Below are positions 35,671 through 44,326 of a DNA stretch of 64,000 bases, piece after piece. This DNA comes from Labrenzia sp. PHM005 (GTDB lineage Bacteria; Pseudomonadota; Alphaproteobacteria; Rhizobiales; Stappiaceae): positions 558,001-622,000 of the forward strand of contig NZ_CP041191.1 in the NCBI RefSeq assembly GCF_006517275.1, read 5' to 3'. The notes below the pieces were generated by a model, which saw only the letters and a list, made by a program, of their open reading frames with translations, was not told where the DNA came from and searched no databases. The translations under genes and the position numbers were made by a program. Positions within the stretch are counted from its first letter, which is position 1. Every line of letters starts with the position of its first letter.

Positions 35671-36372
35671 ATGATCGACAAATCGTCACTTGCCTATCAA
35701 GCGCTCCCAATGCCGGACCGACGCGACTATTCGGACGAGGACATGCATTCCCGCGCAGAGGCTTTTTACGAAGACGTCCGCGCCCGCCACACCATCCGCC
35801 AGTTTTCTGACCGGCCCGTCGATCGCACTGTCATCGAAACCTGCGTCCGGGCAGCTGGGACTGCCCCGAGCGGCGCCAATCAACAGCCATGGCATTTTGT
35901 GGCGATCCGCAATCCCGTTCTAAAGCGAAAAATCAGAGAAGCGGCCGAAGAAGAAGAGCGCAAGTTTTATGACGGCGGCGCGGGTGATGCCTGGATCAAG
36001 GCTCTGGAACCCATAGGAACCAATGCCGACAAACCGCATCTGGAAATTGCGCCGTGGTTGATTGTGATTTTTGCCCAACGATGGGGCACATACGACGATG
36101 GCAGCCGCTACAAACACTACTATGTACCGGAAAGCGTTGGTATTGCGACCGGTGTCCTGATCACGGCTTTGCACCATGCAGGGCTCAGCACACTTACCCA
36201 CACGCCCAACCCGATGAAGTTTTTAAATGACATTCTCGACCGGCCGGAAGCTGAAAAACCGGTCATGATCCTGGCCGTCGGTCATCCGGCGGAAGACGCC
36301 ACAGTTCCAGCCGCAGCGAAAATCAAAAAACCGCTCGGCGAGATTTTAAGCGTGTTTGATGTAGAGGATTAG
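35671..36372 (+). CDS. Iodotyrosine deiodinase-like nitroreductase-family flavoprotein
   Basis: A 233-residue FMN protein. RHTIRQFSDRPV (39-50) and GTAPSGANQQPWHF (63-76) are FMN-binding motifs of the family. Lid residues Glu96, Tyr100 and Lys121 keep the exact spacing (4 and 21) of the substrate zwitterion triad of iodotyrosine deiodinase (human E157, Y161, K182). THTPNPMKFLNDILDRP near 176 also fits that subgroup. Predicted activity: reductive dehalogenation of halotyrosines or a related flavin reduction in the cytoplasm. RutE-type malonic semialdehyde reductase is less likely given the triad. No good ribosome site is seen before the ATG. Confidence 0.75.
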   Translation: MIDKSSLAYQALPMPDRRDYSDEDMHSRAEAFYEDVRARHTIRQFSDRPVDRTVIETCVRAAGTAPSGANQQPWHFVAIRNPVLKRKIREAAEEEERKFYDGGAGDAWIKALEPIGTNADKPHLEIAPWLIVIFAQRWGTYDDGSRYKHYYVPESVGIATGVLITALHHAGLSTLTHTPNPMKFLNDILDRPEAEKPVMILAVGHPAEDATVPAAAKIKKPLGEILSVFDVED

Positions 36373-36404
36373 ACTGGACAAACGTCCAGCCCAATTCGCC
36401 AATA

Positions 36405-38240
36405 TCAAGCTTTCAGGCTCTGTGGAGCGGCTTGAACTCCAGCCTCGATCTTCTTGATCAGGTGCTGCCGCTCCTGGCTGCCATCTGCTGCATAATTGAG
36501 GTTTTTGAAGAGCGACGTCTGCTCGGTGAAGAATTGCCGGGCCGCATCTTTGTCCGTAAAATCAAAATCCGTACGAGCAATCCGGTAGACCAGGTCAAAC
36601 GTCTCCTGCTGGCGGGCAAGCGGCGCAGAGACGTCAACGTCGTCAAACGCATCCTGCTGTAGATAGACCATATCCAGGAACAAGGCCTTTTGCTGAAGGA
36701 CGAAGTCTTCGGTCGAGACACCTTCTTCACCCGTTACCTGCATCATTCGGGTGATTTCGTCGCCTCTCGACAACAGCTCAATCATCTCCTCAACACGCGG
36801 CACCCAATCCGGACCGATGTTTTTATCGTACCAGTCGCCAAGCTGGGTGTGATAGCGGGACCAGGACAGAAGCGGGTCAACGGCAGGGTAAAAGCGTTTG
36901 TAGGCGCGTTCAGATGAGAGGCCGAGGAATGTTTTGACCGTACCGAGAGTCGACTGGGTGACCGGTTCTTCGAAGTTTCCGCCCGCGGGAGACACGGTTC
37001 CGATCATTGTCAGACTGCCGGTGTCCCCGGTCACGGTCTTAAGCACACCGGCGCGCTCATAGATCCCCTTGATCGCGGAATCGAGATAAGCAGGGAACGC
37101 TTCTTCACCCGGGATTTCCTCCAGACGGCCGGAGGTTTCGCGCATCGCCTGTGCCCAGCGCGAGGTACTGTCGGCAATCAAAAGCACGTCATAGCCCATC
37201 TGCCGGTAGTATTCGCCAAGGGTGATCCCGGTGTAGATCGACGCTTCGCGGGCCGCGACCGGCATGGAGGAGGTGTTGCAGATGATCACCGTCCGGTCCA
37301 TCAGCGTCCCGTCGCCGGACGGGTCCGGCTGATCCGGGAATTCGGTGATGGTTTCCACCACCTCCCCGGCCCGTTCCCCGCAGGCGACCACGATCACGAT
37401 ATTGACCGCCGAGAACCTGGAAATCAGAGATTGCAGCACGGTTTTGCCTGCGCCGAAGGGGCCAGGGATACAGCCCATGCCGCCGCGGGCAATCGGGAAG
37501 AAGGTATCAATGAGGCGCAAGGTGGTGATCAGCGGTTCGCTCGGATAAAGCCGCTCGCTCCGACCGGCCTTCACCAGGCCTTCCGGGATCGCCCGGCGCA
37601 CCGGCCAATGCTGCACCATGGTGAGATCCCGGGTTTGGCCCCGGTCGTCTTTCAAAGTGACAACCACCTCATCAATGGTGAAGGTGCCCTCGCGGATCCG
37701 CTCTACAGACCAGTCACCTTTGAGGCCAAACGGCACCATAATTTTGTGCTCAAAGCGGCCTTCCGGCACCAGACCCAACGTGTCGCCCGCCTTGACTGCG
37801 TCGCCGGATTTCACTTTCGGTTCAAACGCCCATTTCCGGGTCTGGTCGAGCGCGGTGGTCAAAACCCCACGCGGCAGGAAAAACCCATGTTCCGCTGCGA
37901 TATCGGCGAGCGGGTTCTGAAGCCCATCGAAAACGGTGCTCAATAGACCAGGCCCCAAAGCGACGGACAACATGTCACCACTTTGGATGACCTTGTCGCC
38001 GATCCGGACACCGGCGGTATTTTCAAACACCTGCGCTTCGGCAGATTTGCCGCGCACGCGCAGAACTTCAGCCTTCAGATATTCCCGCGCTTTGCCTTCC
38101 CGCTCCGGCCCATGCGGGATGATGTAGACCACCTCATTCTTGATGAGCGGTGCATCCCCGATCGGTGCCAGCGTCACAAGGTCGTCCTGAACGGCGATGA
38201 TTTCCGCGGTTGGCTCGGGAAGCTGTACATGGCTGGTCAT
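36405..38240 (-). CDS. atpA: V/A-type ATP synthase catalytic subunit A
   Basis: A 611-residue subunit with P-loop GPFGAGKT near residue 260 and ATP-site segments ADSTSRWAQAMRETSGRLEEIPGEE and SPAGGNFEEPVTQ. It carries the catalytic sites of the soluble V1/A1 head. It is the last gene of the seven-gene operon, and its ATG overlaps the DUF2764 stop by 4 bp, with GGGAG upstream. Length and motifs are normal. Confidence 0.95.
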   Translation of the reverse strand: MTSHVQLPEPTAEIIAVQDDLVTLAPIGDAPLIKNEVVYIIPHGPEREGKAREYLKAEVLRVRGKSAEAQVFENTAGVRIGDKVIQSGDMLSVALGPGLLSTVFDGLQNPLADIAAEHGFFLPRGVLTTALDQTRKWAFEPKVKSGDAVKAGDTLGLVPEGRFEHKIMVPFGLKGDWSVERIREGTFTIDEVVVTLKDDRGQTRDLTMVQHWPVRRAIPEGLVKAGRSERLYPSEPLITTLRLIDTFFPIARGGMGCIPGPFGAGKTVLQSLISRFSAVNIVIVVACGERAGEVVETITEFPDQPDPSGDGTLMDRTVIICNTSSMPVAAREASIYTGITLGEYYRQMGYDVLLIADSTSRWAQAMRETSGRLEEIPGEEAFPAYLDSAIKGIYERAGVLKTVTGDTGSLTMIGTVSPAGGNFEEPVTQSTLGTVKTFLGLSSERAYKRFYPAVDPLLSWSRYHTQLGDWYDKNIGPDWVPRVEEMIELLSRGDEITRMMQVTGEEGVSTEDFVLQQKALFLDMVYLQQDAFDDVDVSAPLARQQETFDLVYRIARTDFDFTDKDAARQFFTEQTSLFKNLNYAADGSQERQHLIKKIEAGVQAAPQSLKA

Positions 38241-38983
38241 GAAGGAACTCCCTCAAGGGATGAAGAGATCTCTGTGAAAATACCGTCTGCAACGGCATCT
38301 GATGTTTCGCCGGTTTCTGGAGATAGCGCAGCAGCTACAAGTTTCTCGAGCCGGTCCCGGGCGTCACTTGCATTGTATTCAGACCAGCGCTGCACGATCA
38401 CCCAGCGCAGGACGTAGATACAGACCGCTTCAAAATCGAACTCATGCACGGTCTCATAATGGGCGAGTTGCCGGAAAACTTCGGTTAGAACCAGACGTTC
38501 CATGGCGATGTGATCTTCCGCCTGCATCAACCGGTGCGCTTCGCCAATCCAGGGCATGAAATGCCCAAGACCAAAGGCTGGATCGGTCCAATTGGACTTG
38601 ATCGCACCGCACCAGCGGCCGTATCCCCATGCCTCGATATTGCCGGCAGTGTCCTGACCCTCCCGGCGGCGGCGCAGGGCGGCAATCAACGTGCGCGTTT
38701 CCATGCGGCTTTGGACGAGATGCTGCAGGTCCGGATACTCCTTCAGCTCGCCTACCACCTCTTTTGCGCGTTTGATCACATCCGCATCGTCGTCATATTT
38801 GGCTACACCAGCCCAGGCTGTCACCTCGACAACATCTTTGATCAGCTCACCGTGATCGGGCGTCAGCATGGCAAGGCGTTGGCGCAACCGGTATTGGGAT
38901 ATCGGCACGTCTTTGCGCGAAAAGAGCTTGCCCAGATGCGGCAAGCTGGCCACCAGGGCAATATACTGGTGTGGATTGGACAT
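38237..38983 (-). CDS. DUF2764 protein of bacterial V-type ATPase operons
   Basis: A 248-residue soluble protein beginning QYIALVASLPHLGKLFSRKDVPIS, typical of DUF2764. Such proteins occur in chlamydial-type V-ATPase operons, where no ordinary subunit C is encoded, and are thought to take its place as the connector between stalk and membrane part. It is placed between subunits E and A. The role is inferred from conserved context; the sequence itself shows mostly helical, charged segments. Confidence 0.75.
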   Translation of the reverse strand: MSNPHQYIALVASLPHLGKLFSRKDVPISQYRLRQRLAMLTPDHGELIKDVVEVTAWAGVAKYDDDADVIKRAKEVVGELKEYPDLQHLVQSRMETRTLIAALRRRREGQDTAGNIEAWGYGRWCGAIKSNWTDPAFGLGHFMPWIGEAHRLMQAEDHIAMERLVLTEVFRQLAHYETVHEFDFEAVCIYVLRWVIVQRWSEYNASDARDRLEKLVAAALSPETGETSDAVADGIFTEISSSLEGVPS

Positions 38984-38985
38984 GC

Positions 38986-39687
38986 TTAGCGCAACACCCC
39001 TTCCATAATGGCTCTCAGGCGCGGCTGCAGATGCCGTTTCAAAAGGATTGCCACCGCTTCTTCTGTCAGATCGATCGAGACATCCCGGCCGGTCAGTTTG
39101 ATTTTTATGCCATCAAATCCGGGTGCGGACGAAAACGTCACGCCGTCCCTCAAGACGTCTCCGGCGAGCGCTATGACAAAATGCGTCAAGGTTCCAGGTT
39201 CCACCGCTTCAGGAGACTGTTTGAGTTCCTCAAAGGTCACCACTTTTTCCGGAAGCACAATTTCCATCGGCTCGGTGTCTTCAACAGACGCACTTTCTTT
39301 GGCGTTCGCCGCCATGGCCAGGATGAGCTTTTGCAAAAAAGCTTCATCGGCAAGCGTCGTTGCGACCAGCCGTTTAGCTTCCTGCTGGATCCGTTCGCCA
39401 AGTTCATTGCGCATGTTCAAAACGAGATCGCGCGCAGCCACTTTCAAACCGTCTTCGGTCGCTGCTTTTTCCTGCGCGGCCTCAGCACGGGCAGTTGTCA
39501 ACAGCGCATTGGCTTTTTTCTCTGCGTCGACAATCAGCGCTTCGGCTTTTGCCTTAGCCTTTTCAAGAATGGTGTCCGCTTCGGACTGGCCGGCAGCAAC
39601 GCCTTCGGTTTTTAACCTGTCGATGAGCGCCTGGACGCCAGCACCAGCAGCGGTTTCCAGATCCCCGGCGGGTTTTGTGTCTGCCAT
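38986..39687 (-). CDS. atpE: V/A-type ATP synthase peripheral stalk subunit E
   Basis: A 233-residue protein with a long charged helix (residues about 15-110, many A, E, K and R) and a C-terminal globular part. LTGRDVSIDLTEEAVAILLKRHLQPRLRAIMEGVLR at the end is typical of subunit E. It forms the peripheral stalk that holds the A3B3 head. It has AGGAGG upstream and follows K by 9 bp. No separate subunit G/H partner gene is present in the operon. Confidence 0.85.
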   Translation of the reverse strand: MADTKPAGDLETAAGAGVQALIDRLKTEGVAAGQSEADTILEKAKAKAEALIVDAEKKANALLTTARAEAAQEKAATEDGLKVAARDLVLNMRNELGERIQQEAKRLVATTLADEAFLQKLILAMAANAKESASVEDTEPMEIVLPEKVVTFEELKQSPEAVEPGTLTHFVIALAGDVLRDGVTFSSAPGFDGIKIKLTGRDVSIDLTEEAVAILLKRHLQPRLRAIMEGVLR

Positions 39688-39696
39688 ATCCGCCTC

Positions 39697-40146
39697 CTAA
39701 CTCGGCATTGAGCCGGCGAGCACCAGGGCAAAAACCAGCGCAAACACGGAAAAGCCTTCCAGAACGGCCGCAGGCGCCAAGGAAATACCGAAGATTTCCG
39801 GCTTGGCCTTGGACGCGTGGATCGCCGACGCCAGCACTTCTCCTTGACGGATGCCGGTGAACAGCATGGTGAAGCCCGATAGGACACCAATGCCGAACAT
39901 GGCGGCGCCATTGGCCGCATCAACAGTTGCCGCCTGAAGCGAGAACATGATCACGATGCCGTAGATCACCTGGGATGACGGCATCAAGGAGACACCGATG
40001 AACCGGCCATAGCCGCCATCGCTGTCGAGCATCGCTCCGATCGCCGCGCTGCCGCCAAGGGCGCAGCCCCAGGCACTGCCGATCGCACCCAGAGCCACCG
40101 GCGCATAAAGCCCAAACCAACCGAGCGCCACAACGAATTCGTTCAC
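39697..40146 (-). CDS. atpK: V/A-type ATP synthase proteolipid subunit K
   Basis: A 149-residue membrane protein with two repeated hairpins (four membrane helices), the duplicated V-type c-ring build. Only the second hairpin has the carboxylate, Glu130, in AAVLEGFSVFALV. Ser58 and Gln59 (MPSSQVIYG) and Gln101 (IRQGEV) fall where Enterococcus NtpK has its Na+ ligands Thr64, Gln65 and Gln110. The start is a GTG at 40146 that overlaps the subunit I stop (GTGA), with AGGAGA upstream. Confidence 0.88.
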   Translation of the reverse strand: MNEFVVALGWFGLYAPVALGAIGSAWGCALGGSAAIGAMLDSDGGYGRFIGVSLMPSSQVIYGIVIMFSLQAATVDAANGAAMFGIGVLSGFTMLFTGIRQGEVLASAIHASKAKPEIFGISLAPAAVLEGFSVFALVFALVLAGSMPS

Positions 40147-41936
40147 AGGCGTGTCTCCTCTTTTTTGAATGGACGGAAGGGTGTGCCCTCGTCTTTCAAA
40201 CCCCAATTGAAAAATTCAATGACATTCAGGCGCAGGCCATGGACACAGCCTGCGATTAAACCAAGTCCGATGTTGATGGCGTGGCCGATCACCAGCACAA
40301 AAATGGCAATCAGCAGGCCAATGCCCGGAACCGAGTCATTCAGTTGGCTGGACAGATTGTTGATGGTTTCAGCCAAAGAAGCGGCAGCCAGCCCGAGGGC
40401 GAACAGACGCATGTAGCTGAGGACATCGGAGAAGATGTTGACGACCCGGAAGAGGGACGCCAATCCGTCAAACACGCGCAACCCGCCGGAAGACAGCGAA
40501 TCCACTTTGCGATCGCTGCCGAAGAATCCGACGGTCAAAAGTCCTAAAATGACGGCTCCCGGGCCAAGAGTGGCAAAAACTGTTCCCTGACCTAGGAATG
40601 TCGCTAGCCCGCCCAGCGCCACAAGGCACCAGCCGAGCGGCTGCATACGTCCCGCCATACCCGCTTCATTGAAACTGCGCATCACATTGGCCAGCACGAT
40701 GTGAACCACGCCAATGGTCAACGTCAGTTTCATCATCGTGTCGACGTCTTTGAGGTTCATGAATTTCAGCTTGGCGAGAAAGGTGCCTTCCGGAGGAACC
40801 AGCCCGAAATAACTGCCTGTTGCCACACCAAAAGCTGTGACAGATGCCATCAGCCACATGGACATGCGCAGCAAACGCCGGCTTTGGGCAGATCCTTCAA
40901 ACCGTTTTCGGTAAAGGTACAAGACAGCGAGCAACAACAGACCGTAACCGGCATCGGTCATGATCATTCCGAAGAAGATCACAAAGGAGATATAGACGAT
41001 GACCGACGGATCCCAATCCCGGTACCCGGGCGTCTGGTAGAACTCGACCAGATCCTCACCGGCTGCAAGACCGGGTCTATTTTCCAAAAGGGTTGGCGGT
41101 TTATCGTCTTCGGAAACTTCGTCAAAAACAGCAGCCACACCCAATTCAACAGCCAGATTTTCGATCTCAGGGACCTGATTCTCACGGGCCCAGGCCTGAA
41201 GGACAAACACACGGCCAATATCACCAGTTTCCAGACCGGCGCGCCGGCGGGCAGCCTGATCGCGGGCAGATGCCAGATTGCGTGCCAAAAGGTACCGCCA
41301 CTTGGTCAAAACCTGACGGCGCAGCTGCAGGCCTTCCAGCTCGATTGCTGCTTCCTCGAGCTTGCGCTTGAGGGTGGACAACGAAACAGCGCCGACGTGT
41401 ATGCGCGGCACAGGCATCGCGCTGGCATCCGGCTCTTCTCGTGCCAGCAGCACCACATAAGCGCGATAAGCGTCTCGGTGCACGATCTGCAGGGTTTTAT
41501 CGCTAAGGTCTATGTCACGCAGTTTTCCCGTCGGAACCACATAGAACCAGAGCCGGTTGCCTTTCAGCTCCTCAAGGTCGCTGAAACTGAATTCCCCCCA
41601 CGGCTCGACGTCATGAACTCTCTTTTTGAGTTTCGCGAGCCGGTCTTCGCACGCCTTGATCGCCTGCCGGTTTTGAACCGATTGCGTCACAATCTCATTG
41701 AGATCGAAGCCTTCCGGATCCGTGACTTGTAATCGCTGCACGGGAGCATCCACCAGCCAGCGCAAAGCTTCAACCGCTTCCCGGCCTGTTCCGGGTGGAA
41801 CGGCCTCCAGTTCCTTTTGTGCATCGCTCAACGGGATGAGATGAAGCGCACCGAAAGCTTGTGTGGCTTCCAGAACTTCATCCTTGTCTTCCAGAACACC
41901 AACAAGGCTGACTTTGGTGAGGGGGACAATACTCAT
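40143..41936 (-). CDS. atpI: V/A-type ATP synthase membrane subunit I (a-subunit)
   Basis: A 597-residue protein. The N-terminal half (about 1-320) is soluble with coiled-coil stretches, and the second half has about seven or eight hydrophobic segments. MIMTDAGYGLLLLAVLYLYRKRF near 350 and SDVLSYMRLFALGLAAASLAETIN near 500 are standard subunit I motifs; the arginine in SYMRLFALGLA faces the c-ring carboxylate. It forms the ion channel. The ATG overlaps the subunit D stop by 4 bp. Confidence 0.93.
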   Translation of the reverse strand: MSIVPLTKVSLVGVLEDKDEVLEATQAFGALHLIPLSDAQKELEAVPPGTGREAVEALRWLVDAPVQRLQVTDPEGFDLNEIVTQSVQNRQAIKACEDRLAKLKKRVHDVEPWGEFSFSDLEELKGNRLWFYVVPTGKLRDIDLSDKTLQIVHRDAYRAYVVLLAREEPDASAMPVPRIHVGAVSLSTLKRKLEEAAIELEGLQLRRQVLTKWRYLLARNLASARDQAARRRAGLETGDIGRVFVLQAWARENQVPEIENLAVELGVAAVFDEVSEDDKPPTLLENRPGLAAGEDLVEFYQTPGYRDWDPSVIVYISFVIFFGMIMTDAGYGLLLLAVLYLYRKRFEGSAQSRRLLRMSMWLMASVTAFGVATGSYFGLVPPEGTFLAKLKFMNLKDVDTMMKLTLTIGVVHIVLANVMRSFNEAGMAGRMQPLGWCLVALGGLATFLGQGTVFATLGPGAVILGLLTVGFFGSDRKVDSLSSGGLRVFDGLASLFRVVNIFSDVLSYMRLFALGLAAASLAETINNLSSQLNDSVPGIGLLIAIFVLVIGHAINIGLGLIAGCVHGLRLNVIEFFNWGLKDEGTPFRPFKKEETRL

Positions 41937-42556
41937 AGGTCGGCCATCCCCTCCACCGCGCTGCGGGCTGCGGTTTTGCGTTTGGAGATTTTAGCCCGGA
42001 CCACAGCATCGCGTTCCGCATCGGCGAGTGCCATCCGGATTTTTTTGATGTTTTGTTCTGCCTGCGGGATCAGCACCTTTTCAAACAGATTAACCCGGCG
42101 CGATATCACCGCCTCGGCTTCAATCAGCTTGGCGATCCGTTCCCGCGCGACTTCGCGTTCCAAATTGAGCCGCAACAACTCTTTGAGGCCGTTAACGGCT
42201 GGATCGACCCAATGCGGCCGTGCCAGACGCGAATAGGGTTTCACCTCAACATCAATGGATTCGAGCGTTGGAAGCCGGGTTCCAGAGAGGTTCTGTTCGC
42301 CGCGTTCCACAGACTTCAGGGTCACCAAGCCTTCGACCGGAACCTGTGTATTGGCGAGCATCGGCAGGGACTTGGCGATTTCATCGAAGCGGCGGTCGTA
42401 TTCCCGATCGAGCCGAACAGCCGCTTCTTTGGCTTTCGCCCGCTCGGCCATGATCTGCAAACGCTTCAGCTCAAGAGACGGCAAAAAACGTTTGTATTCA
42501 GAAAGATGTGCGCTCTCCCTGGCCAGGGACGATTTGTTGAGCGCCAGCTTTGCCAT
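41933..42556 (-). CDS. atpD: V/A-type ATP synthase central rotor subunit D
   Basis: A 207-residue, almost wholly helical protein. The N-terminus LALNKSSLARESAHLSEYKRFLPSLELKR and C-terminal VISRRVNLFEKVLIPQAEQNIKKIRMAL correspond to the two long antiparallel helices of the central rotor shaft. It turns inside the A3B3 ring. The ATG shares a base with the B stop (TGATG). A subunit F gene, the usual partner of D, is absent from the operon, as in chlamydial operons. Confidence 0.92.
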   Translation of the reverse strand: MAKLALNKSSLARESAHLSEYKRFLPSLELKRLQIMAERAKAKEAAVRLDREYDRRFDEIAKSLPMLANTQVPVEGLVTLKSVERGEQNLSGTRLPTLESIDVEVKPYSRLARPHWVDPAVNGLKELLRLNLEREVARERIAKLIEAEAVISRRVNLFEKVLIPQAEQNIKKIRMALADAERDAVVRAKISKRKTAARSAVEGMADL

Positions 42557-43935
42557 CAGGCTGCCTCCCCATCCGCATCATTTTTTGACGTGGCCGGAAC
42601 GGTTTTTTCTCCAGGGTAATACTTGTCGATCAGGGCTTGCTTCATCAAAAGCTGTTCGGGCAGGAAACATTCAGCCAGCGTCTGCCAACACAAATCCAGG
42701 GCTTCTTCGAGTGGCTTGGACACCTCGATATCCATAAACCGTTCGCGGAAAAGCGCACCGAACTTCAGAAGCTGATGGTCGTAATCTGAGAGTTCAAACG
42801 CCATCGACTGCTTTTGTTCGGCGTCCCTGGCGCCAGAATAAAACCGGATCATGGTGTTCATGATCTGGTTGTGATCTTCACGCGTCACCTTGCCGATGAC
42901 ATGTTGTTTCAGGCGAGACAGAGAACCAAACGGGTCAAGCACACCGCTGTGCAGATAAAACTGACCCTCGGTGATGTAACCGGTGTTATCAGGTACTGGA
43001 TGGGTGACATCGTTACCGGGCATTGTGGTGACGGTGAGGATAGTCACCGAGCCGGATCCCTTGAAATCGCAGGCTTTTTCATACCGGCGCGCCAGCTGGG
43101 AATAGAGATCTCCTGGATACCCGCGGTTTGCGGGAACCCGTTCCATGGCGATGGAAACTTCCTTCATGGCGTCCGCAAAGGCGGTCATGTCAGTCAATAG
43201 GACCAGGACCCGCTTACCTTCTTCAACCGCAAACTTTTCAGCCACGGCCAGCGCCATGTCGGGAACTTGCAAACGTTCGACTACCGGATCGGACGCCTGG
43301 TTGATGAACATCACTGTGCGCGGAAAGACGCCGGCATCCTCGAACTGTTTGCGGAAGAACGCATAGTCATCAAAGATCAGGCCCAAGCCACCAAAGACCA
43401 CGATGTCTGCATCTGCCTGAATGCCAATGCGGGCCAGGAACGCGTTGTAGGGTTCTCCCGAGACCGAAAAGATCGGGATCTTCTGGCTTTCCACCAAACA
43501 GTTGAAGATGTCAATCATCGGAACATCGGTGCGGATCATGCGTGACGCGAGCACCCGCTTCATCGGATTGGCCGATGGCCCGCCAATCGGCACCGTCGGG
43601 TCGGTCGACAGGTCCGGTCCCTGATCGATCGGATGCCCGGCACCGTCAAAAACCCGGCCGAGAATATTGTCGGAGTAGGTAACCTTCGCTGCTTCCCCTA
43701 AAAACCGGACGGACGCGTTGTTGGCCAATCCCTTCGTTCCGGAATTCACCTGCAACGACACCATGTCTTGGTCGATATTGATGACCTGGGCGAGGGACGT
43801 CGTGCCATCACCGGCTTCCACAATAGCCAAGTCACCAAGGCAGGGGCGGCCTTCGGCCTCACTTTTTGTGGAGGACACCCTGATGCGGATGATATCTCCA
43901 ACGATGTCAACGATCCGGGTATGTGAGACAAGCAT
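42556..43935 (-). CDS. atpB: V/A-type ATP synthase regulatory subunit B
   Basis: A 459-residue subunit of the A3B3 head. It lacks a P-loop, as expected for the non-catalytic subunit. Family motifs are GRVFDGAGHPIDQGP near residue 95, FSVSGEPYNAFLARIG near 155, RVLVLLTDMTAFADAMKEVS near 242 and GYPGDLYSQLARRYEKA near 270. It is the first gene of the operon, which then reads D, I, K, E, DUF2764, A with overlapping or very close joints. Confidence 0.95.
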   Translation of the reverse strand: MLVSHTRIVDIVGDIIRIRVSSTKSEAEGRPCLGDLAIVEAGDGTTSLAQVINIDQDMVSLQVNSGTKGLANNASVRFLGEAAKVTYSDNILGRVFDGAGHPIDQGPDLSTDPTVPIGGPSANPMKRVLASRMIRTDVPMIDIFNCLVESQKIPIFSVSGEPYNAFLARIGIQADADIVVFGGLGLIFDDYAFFRKQFEDAGVFPRTVMFINQASDPVVERLQVPDMALAVAEKFAVEEGKRVLVLLTDMTAFADAMKEVSIAMERVPANRGYPGDLYSQLARRYEKACDFKGSGSVTILTVTTMPGNDVTHPVPDNTGYITEGQFYLHSGVLDPFGSLSRLKQHVIGKVTREDHNQIMNTMIRFYSGARDAEQKQSMAFELSDYDHQLLKFGALFRERFMDIEVSKPLEEALDLCWQTLAECFLPEQLLMKQALIDKYYPGEKTVPATSKNDADGEAA

Positions 43936-44326
43936 GCGTACCCTCGCGTTTTATGGCCAACTGGACATCCCAGCTGTTAAACATAATCTGAACCACGCAC
44001 GGCACTTTTCGCAAGGTTAATTATCTATAGCGAGTTTCAACCCGCGAAAGTTGGGGTGGGGATCGATCAAATGATGTTTCAACTTCATCTCAGTTAAGAG
44101 CAGCGTCCGTTACGCTGGTATGACACTGATCAAACCGCGTTCTGTTTTTTGAAAAACGGGATGTTGGCCAGACTGCTGGCCGCTTTAGCGCCTGGCCACA
44201 AGCTGGCGAAACCGTCCCAGCTAAGCAAAGCGATGAACGCGATTTTTCTAACAGCGGCAGCAGAGATGATTTAAAGAGGACCTATAGATCCATTCAGGCT
44301 GACACCAACCGGGCAATAACCTTCCT
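43936..44326. other. Intergenic region upstream of the V-ATPase operon and the ABC ATPase gene
   Basis: These 391 bp separate two divergent genes and must hold the promoters of both. I see no convincing gene. An inverted repeat TTGGCCAGACTGCTGGCC lies near 44164-44181. AT-rich stretches occur at about 44015-44032, but no clear -35/-10 pair could be chosen. Confidence 0.4.

Noticed and set aside
40701..41732. A 343-codon open frame on the plus strand
   Set aside because: It is antisense to V-ATPase subunit I, without domain or ribosome site.
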